Below are positions 13,985 to 18,478 of a DNA stretch of 18,478 nt, one piece after another. Location of the stretch: assembly GCA_900550955.1 (NCBI GenBank), contig URUF01000041.1:1-18478 (forward strand). Direction: 5' to 3'. Source of the stretch: an uncultured Eubacteriales bacterium (GTDB taxonomy: Bacteria > Bacillota > Clostridia > Christensenellales > Aristaeellaceae). Below the pieces are notes generated by a model. The model ran no database searches, was not told the DNA's origin, and was given only the letters and a program-made list of their open reading frames with translations. Numbering within the stretch: the stretch's first letter is position 1; the number at the start of each line of letters is the position of its first letter. A program made the translations under genes and the position numbers.

Positions 13985-15667
13985 ATGAAGAAGAACGGAA
14001 TGCTTTTAACGGGGCTGCTCCTGGCCGCTTTTCTGGCGGCGGGCGGCCTTGAGGCGCGGCAGGGCGCGGCGCCCCGGCTGTTTTTTGCCCGGGCCGCCGC
14101 CGCCTCTTTGGAGGAAACGGGGCAGGACGCCGCCTTGCAGGCGCGGTACGACGCCGCTCAGGCGCTTTTTGACGCGCAGGCGTATAAGCAGGCGTATGAG
14201 GCCTTTGAAGCCCTGGGCGATTTTTCCGACAGCCGCGCCCGCGCCGCCGCCAGCAGGCGCAAATGGAAGGCCGCAAGCTATAAAGAGGCGAAGGCCCTGT
14301 ACGAGGACGGGCAGTATGTGCAGGCGAAGGCGCTTTTTGAGGCCCTTGACGATTATGAAAAAAGCCGTTCCTATGTGAGGGAATGCACCTGGCGCATCGC
14401 GCGGGACGAGTACCAGCAGGCAAAGGCCCTTTATGACGCCGGTGATTACGAGGGCGCGAAGGCGCTTTTTGAGGCCTTGGGCAGCTTCCGCGACAGCGCG
14501 GAGCGCGCGCAGGTCGCCGGGGACAGGCTTGAGGCGCAAAGGCAGGCCGCCAGGGAGCAGGAATGGTATGAAAAGGGTCTGGCCCTGAAGGAGGCGGGCG
14601 ACCTTGCGGGCGCGCGCGACGCTTTTATAGAGGCGGGCGATTGCCAGGACGCGACCAGCCAGCTATATGCCGTTGTGCATACGCTCACCCTGCGCGCCGC
14701 CTATGAGAAGGCGGAAACCTGCCTGAACGGCGGCGTGTATGAGGACGCCTTAGACCTGTTCCTGGCGCTGGAGGATTATGAAAACAGCGCGGAAAAGGCG
14801 GCCCTGGCCCAGGAGGCCCTATGCGCCGCCATGTATGAGCAGGCCGCCTCCGCCCGGATAGCCGCCAGCCACAGCCGGGCGTACATTTTGTTTTTGTACC
14901 TTGACGGTTACCAGGATAGCGCGGCGCTTGCCGCCGGGCTTGCGGCGCAAACCACGCCGTCTACGGTGTATGATGCGGCCAACGCGCTGGAGCAGGAGGG
15001 CCGCTATGCGCTGGCCAGGCGCGGCTTTGAGGCCGCCGGCGAGTATGAGGACAGCCGCGAGCGCGCCGCCCTGCTGGGGGAAACCGTCCGAAATACAGAA
15101 ACGTTTCGCCGGGCCGTGGCCCTTAGCGAGGTTGGAGAGCAGGCGCAGGCCAACGCCCTGTTTGAGGGGCTGAAGGATTTCCAAAACGCCTCGCTGCATA
15201 TCTGGCCGGTTGCCAGCTTTAGCGCCAAGCAGCTCAGGGACGATAAAACCTCGCCCAAATCGCCTGTTTTTACGGCCCCGGACGGAACCAGGCACCGCTA
15301 CCAAATTTTTAAGGGCGTTCGCACCTGGGTGGAGGCCAAGGTGTTTTGCGAGGTGCTGGGCGGGCACCTTGCCACCCTTGCCACGGCCGAGGAAAACGAC
15401 TTTGTGTACGGCTTTATGCGAGAGTGCGGCTACCTGACGGCGTATTTTGGCCTTTCCGATGAAAAGCGCACGGGCGACTGGATTTGGGTTACGGGCGAGC
15501 CCCTTGCGTTTACCAACTGGCACAGGGGGGAACCCAGCCGCAGCGGCCGCGAACGGTATGGCATGTACTTTTACAAGCATACCGACGGCACGTGGAACGA
15601 CAGCCACTTTTACGAGGACGCGGAGGTTGACCCCGGATGCAGCTTTATTTGCGAATGGGATGAGTAA
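13985..15667 (+). CDS. Exported TPR-like repeat protein with C-terminal C-type lectin domain
   Basis: This 560-residue protein has a signal or anchor segment (hydrophobic 6-20), then about eight TPR-like repeats of 34-45 residues (about 55-408). Each has the pattern A-x-A-L-x-x-x-x-x-Y-x-x-A-x-x-x-F-x-A-L and ends in Y/F-x-D-S, as in YDAGDYEGAKALFEALGSF, followed by RDS. Residues about 437-558 form a C-type lectin-like domain: EAKVFCEVLGGHLATLAT, GDWIWVTGEP, FTNWHRGEPS, DGTWNDS and a final CSFICEWDE. The EPS (516-518) and WND (537-539) motifs sit where lectins bind calcium and sugar. Cys455 and Cys556 fit the conserved disulfide. ATG 13985 has GGAGG (13971-13975) 9 bases upstream. A role in binding glycans or surface partners is inferred. 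Confidence 0.85.
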   Translation: MKKNGMLLTGLLLAAFLAAGGLEARQGAAPRLFFARAAAASLEETGQDAALQARYDAAQALFDAQAYKQAYEAFEALGDFSDSRARAAASRRKWKAASYKEAKALYEDGQYVQAKALFEALDDYEKSRSYVRECTWRIARDEYQQAKALYDAGDYEGAKALFEALGSFRDSAERAQVAGDRLEAQRQAAREQEWYEKGLALKEAGDLAGARDAFIEAGDCQDATSQLYAVVHTLTLRAAYEKAETCLNGGVYEDALDLFLALEDYENSAEKAALAQEALCAAMYEQAASARIAASHSRAYILFLYLDGYQDSAALAAGLAAQTTPSTVYDAANALEQEGRYALARRGFEAAGEYEDSRERAALLGETVRNTETFRRAVALSEVGEQAQANALFEGLKDFQNASLHIWPVASFSAKQLRDDKTSPKSPVFTAPDGTRHRYQIFKGVRTWVEAKVFCEVLGGHLATLATAEENDFVYGFMRECGYLTAYFGLSDEKRTGDWIWVTGEPLAFTNWHRGEPSRSGRERYGMYFYKHTDGTWNDSHFYEDAEVDPGCSFICEWDE

Positions 15668-15714
15668 CGCGCCATTTGCCTGCGAATGTAGAACGGCTTG
15701 CGAAGGATAGAGAT

Positions 15715-16656
15715 ATGTTTGCGATAGGTGTGGAAAACCGGCTGCTGTGTGCGATCGCCCTGCTGGCGGGAGCCGCGCCCGCGCTGGCCCTGGGGTGGCT
15801 GCGCTGCGGGCGGGCTGGCGTTTCATGGCGGAAAAGGGCCCTGGCGACGGCGCTATTGCCGCCTTTTGCGGCGTTTTTTTCCCATTTGCTGTATTGCCTG
15901 GTGGATGTGGAATACACGATATACAGCTATTCCGTTGGCTACCTGTTCGCCTTTTGGGAAAAGGGGTATATGTTCTACGGCGGCATGCTGGGGGCCATGC
16001 TGGCCCTGTTGGCCGTTGGCGGCGCGGATAGGCTTACGATGCTGGAGCAGTACGCGCCAAGCGCCGCCTGGATGATTGCGGCTGCCCGCGTTGCCGAGGG
16101 CTTTTTGGGTCAGGGCTATGGCGAGTACTGGTATGGCGGGCCCTTCCTGCGCCGCTTTCCCTTTATGGTATACGACCCCTACTATGAGGAATGGGCATGG
16201 GCGCTGTTTATGCTGGAAGCGCTGGTTGCGCTGGCGCTGTTTTGGCTGCTTTTGAAAAGGAAGGCAACCTGGCAGGGTGACGGCGCGCTTATGCTGCTTG
16301 GCTTATACGCCAGCGCGCAAATTGTGCTTGAAAGCCTGCGCCGGGACGAGTTCCTGCGCTGGGGCTTTGTGCGCGTGGAGGAGGTGGCAAGCGCCGCTGT
16401 GGTGCTTGCGGTGCTTGTTTGCTACTGCCTGAGAGCGCGCGGAGGAAAGGTGCTTTGGAAGGCCGCGTGCTTTGGGCTGTATGCGCTTATGGCGGTATTG
16501 TGCGTGCTTTTGGAGTTTGCTACCGAGGGGCGCATCCCGTTCCTGGCATTTTTGGATGTGGATGCGTGTTATATGGCCATGGCGGGCGCTTGCGCCCTGA
16601 TGGGCGGCTGCGTGCTGTGGATGCGCCGCCTGTGCGGCGCGAAGCCCGCCGCGTGA
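15715..16656 (+). CDS. Lgt-like polytopic membrane protein, divergent
   Basis: This 313-residue protein has about seven to nine membrane segments and the overall layout of prolipoprotein diacylglyceryl transferase (Lgt). A GYMFYGGMLGA motif (84-94) replaces the usual SFHGG, so the important His is Tyr88. ARVAEGFLGQGYGEY (124-138) corresponds to the GRxGNFxNxExxG signature, with Arg125 kept but the Asn and Glu positions altered. YDPYYEEW (153-160) replaces HPxQLYE. ESLRRDEF (206-213) keeps the late arginine. A true lipoprotein-modifying role is therefore doubtful. ATG 15715 has GAAGGA 7 bases upstream. It lies between genes for exported proteins and may modify or assemble them, which is inference. 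Confidence 0.65.
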   Translation: MFAIGVENRLLCAIALLAGAAPALALGWLRCGRAGVSWRKRALATALLPPFAAFFSHLLYCLVDVEYTIYSYSVGYLFAFWEKGYMFYGGMLGAMLALLAVGGADRLTMLEQYAPSAAWMIAAARVAEGFLGQGYGEYWYGGPFLRRFPFMVYDPYYEEWAWALFMLEALVALALFWLLLKRKATWQGDGALMLLGLYASAQIVLESLRRDEFLRWGFVRVEEVASAAVVLAVLVCYCLRARGGKVLWKAACFGLYALMAVLCVLLEFATEGRIPFLAFLDVDACYMAMAGACALMGGCVLWMRRLCGAKPAA

Positions 16657-16670
16657 AAGGAGCTTTGCGC

Positions 16671-17576
16671 ATGAAAAAAACCAAAACCCTTGCCGCCGCT
16701 TTCAGCGCCGTGCTTACGTGCCTTTTGCTGCTGGGCGGCGCTATGGCGCAGGAGGCCCTGCCCCAGATGGTGAAGGTGACCTTTCCCGAGGGGCGCGCGG
16801 TTGAAGCGCCCAAGGACGTTAAGGATCATTACGCCGCCGATGAAAACGGCTACGGCGAGGATAACCTGTCCTATCACGATGATTCGCTGGACGTGCAGAT
16901 TCACAACATACGGGTATACGATACGCCCGTTGTGGTGGCCTTTGTGCAGATTGCCAGGGCGGACCAGATGAAAACGGAGCAGGCCAAGCCCTACCCCTCC
17001 AAAACCACGATGCGAGCCAGTGAAATTGCCAAGCGCGTGAAGGCGGTGCTGGCGGTAAACGGGGACTGGTTTACCTACCACAACACGGGGATTGTGTACC
17101 GCAATGGGGAGCTGCTGCGCAACCGCGCGAATGAGGAATACGACGGACTGGCGATTGACGTTAACGGCGATTTTCACATCATCCGGCCCATGACGGAGGA
17201 GGGCTACGCCCAGCTTGACACGCCCATTGCCAATTCCTTTGCCTTTGGCCCCGCTTTGGTGATTGACGGCGAGGTGCAGGAGATTGTGAACCGCAAGGTA
17301 ACCTACAAGCAGCGCATGGCGATTGGCCAAATTGCCCCGCTAAGCTATGTGCTGGTGGCGACGGACGGGCCCGACCAACAGGACTCCGTAGGGTTGAGCG
17401 TGCCGCAGCTGGCGGAGCTTATGCACGGCCTGGGGGCGCATACCGCGTATAACCTGGACGGCGGCCAATCCACCTCCATGCTGCTGCACCTGGCCAAGCT
17501 GAACGGCCAAAACCCCAAGAACATGCGCGCGATTGGGGACATTTTGTATTTTACCACCGCCATTCCCAATGAATAA
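16671..17576 (+). CDS. Exported phosphodiester glycosidase family (NAGPA-like) protein
   Basis: This 301-residue protein has a signal peptide (MKKTKTLAAAFSAVL start, cleavage after AMA near 26) and a NAGPA domain. The family includes the human enzyme that uncovers mannose-6-phosphate by removing alpha-GlcNAc, and bacterial exopolysaccharide or wall enzymes. Visible motifs are VNGDWF (129-134), FGPALV (192-197), QRMAIGQ (214-220) and the hallmark AYNLDGGQSTSM (259-270). It probably acts outside the cell on phosphodiester-linked sugars, such as teichoic-acid-type or capsule glycans, which is inference. AAAGGAG (16656-16662) is 8 bases from the ATG and overlaps the stop codon of the Lgt-like gene. 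Its stop overlaps the next start (ATGAATAA). Confidence 0.87.
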   Translation: MKKTKTLAAAFSAVLTCLLLLGGAMAQEALPQMVKVTFPEGRAVEAPKDVKDHYAADENGYGEDNLSYHDDSLDVQIHNIRVYDTPVVVAFVQIARADQMKTEQAKPYPSKTTMRASEIAKRVKAVLAVNGDWFTYHNTGIVYRNGELLRNRANEEYDGLAIDVNGDFHIIRPMTEEGYAQLDTPIANSFAFGPALVIDGEVQEIVNRKVTYKQRMAIGQIAPLSYVLVATDGPDQQDSVGLSVPQLAELMHGLGAHTAYNLDGGQSTSMLLHLAKLNGQNPKNMRAIGDILYFTTAIPNE

Positions 17577-18474
17577 GCCGCCTTCCTTTGCCGTGGAGGA
17601 CGCGAAAAGGCTGCTGCTGCGCGCCAGGCCGGACGAGCATTTCTTCCACTTTACGGATACGCTCAACCTGTACAGGGGCTGTAACCACGGCTGCGTGTAC
17701 TGCGACAGCTTGAGCGAGTGCTACCATATTGAAAACTTTCATCAGGTGCGGGTGAAGCGGGACGCGCTGGGCATGCTCAAGCGCGAGCTTTCCGCCCGCA
17801 GAGCGCCCGGCGTGGTGATGATGGGCGCGGCCAGCGACCCGTATAACGCGTTGGAGGAAAGGCTGCGCGTAACGCGCGGGGCGCTGGAATTGCTGCTTCA
17901 GCACGGCTTTGGCGTGGGCATGAGCACCAAGAGCGCGCTTATTGCCCGGGATAGGGACGTATTGGCCCGTTTTCGCGGCGTAGCGCCGTGCTGGACGGCC
18001 TTTTCCATCACAACGGGGGAGGATGCGCTGGCAGGATTGCTGGAGCCGTACGCCGCCCCGCCCTCCCGCCGGTTTGAGGCCATGCGCGCCCTTGCGGACG
18101 CGGGCGTGCTTACCGGCACCTGGCTAAACCCCATGCTGCCCTTTTTGACCGACGGGGAGGAAAACGTGCTGGACGTGGCGCGCCGCACCAGGGAAAACGG
18201 CGGGCGCTTTGTGCTGTGCCACTTTGGCATGACCCTTCGCGCCGGCAGCCGCGAGAGTTTTTACCGCGCGCTGGATAGCCACCCGCGCTTTGCGGGCGTA
18301 AAGCAACGGTATGCGGCGGCCTTTGGGCTTGATTACCTGTGCCCCTCGCCCTGGGCCGAGGAGCGCCTAGGGCTGCTAACCGCCGAATGCGAGCGCCTGG
18401 GCCTGCGCTATACCTACGAGCAGGTAAACAGCCTGGCCCGGGAGGAATGCCCCCGCCAGCTAAGGATGTGGTAA
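17569..18474 (+). CDS. SPL-like radical SAM protein
   Basis: This cytoplasmic radical SAM protein of 301 residues has the iron-sulfur binding motif RGCNHGCVYCDS (Cys38, Cys42, Cys45; CX3CX2C). It belongs to the COG1533/SplB-like family, often annotated as DNA repair photolyase. Further family features are the MGAASDPYN segment and STKSALIARD. The ATG at 17569 overlaps the previous stop codon (ATGAATAA), with no Shine-Dalgarno visible, implying translational re-initiation. The stop TAA falls four bases before the window edge, so the gene is complete. Genuine spore-photoproduct lyase activity is not implied; the reaction is unknown. Its link to the exported-protein genes upstream may be incidental. 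Confidence 0.87.
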   Translation: MNKPPSFAVEDAKRLLLRARPDEHFFHFTDTLNLYRGCNHGCVYCDSLSECYHIENFHQVRVKRDALGMLKRELSARRAPGVVMMGAASDPYNALEERLRVTRGALELLLQHGFGVGMSTKSALIARDRDVLARFRGVAPCWTAFSITTGEDALAGLLEPYAAPPSRRFEAMRALADAGVLTGTWLNPMLPFLTDGEENVLDVARRTRENGGRFVLCHFGMTLRAGSRESFYRALDSHPRFAGVKQRYAAAFGLDYLCPSPWAEERLGLLTAECERLGLRYTYEQVNSLAREECPRQLRMW

Positions 18475-18478
18475 GGGC

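Noticed and set aside
13259..15667. Diversity-generating retroelement targets (DUF6273-like and C-type lectin domains resemble such variable proteins)
   Set aside because: There is no reverse transcriptase gene, no template repeat and no adenine-targeted variable repeat at the 3' ends within the window.
15715..16656. Calling the membrane protein lgt
   Set aside because: The important His and signature Asn are absent, so a functional prolipoprotein diacylglyceryl transferase is not supported.
1..18478. tRNA, rRNA, riboswitch, CRISPR, insertion sequence or attachment site
   Set aside because: No cloverleaf, spaced direct repeat array, transposase, terminal inverted repeat or conserved riboswitch core was recognised in the short intergenic gaps.

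Overview
The window looks like chromosomal DNA of a GC-rich Gram-positive anaerobe of the Clostridia, probably an uncultured gut lineage. This is inferred from strong purine-rich Shine-Dalgarno sites 6-10 bases before nearly every start, a sortase B-like fold, a DUF6273-type exported protein, an SPL-like radical SAM protein and many 'MKK' signal peptides. No RNA gene, transposase, integrase, CRISPR array or phage gene was seen. Coding density is very high: the longest non-coding stretch is 182 bases (13077-13258), so no gap exceeds 300 bases. All genes are on the + strand except one.

Region A (160-2850) is a three-gene ABC importer of the nitrate/sulfonate/taurine/thiamine-precursor class (permease, ATPase, NMT1-like binding protein). 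It has a TATAAT promoter upstream and a perfect 11-bp terminator hairpin downstream. Region B (2871-5042) is a two-component system: a kinase with about seven membrane segments and a NarL/LuxR-type regulator. It starts so close behind the terminator that there is no room for its own promoter.

Region C (5082-11495) is a catabolic gene set: NagB-like isomerase/deaminase, NagA-like deacetylase, class II bisphosphate aldolase, divergent triosephosphate isomerase, LarA-family (nickel-pincer racemase-like) protein and a TSUP-family exporter. The first four resemble the lower half of GlcNAc or GalNAc (Aga-type) catabolism, ending in triose phosphates. The LarA-like protein and the anion exporter do not belong to the textbook pathway. 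The NagB-like and LarA-like proteins each carry substitutions at key residues, so the real substrate may differ. No sugar kinase or PTS is present.

Region D (11574-18474) looks like a cell-surface module. A minus-strand gene encodes an exported fusion of a sortase B fold, lacking both catalytic His and Cys, to a C39-like cysteine peptidase. Diverging from it are a DUF6273-like exported protein, an exported TPR-like repeat protein ending in a C-type lectin domain, a membrane protein resembling prolipoprotein diacylglyceryl transferase but lacking key residues, an exported NAGPA-type phosphodiester glycosidase and an SPL-like radical SAM protein. The sortase-fold/C39 fusion and its neighbours are the best candidates for something undescribed. 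All family assignments come from reading motifs by eye; no database search was run.
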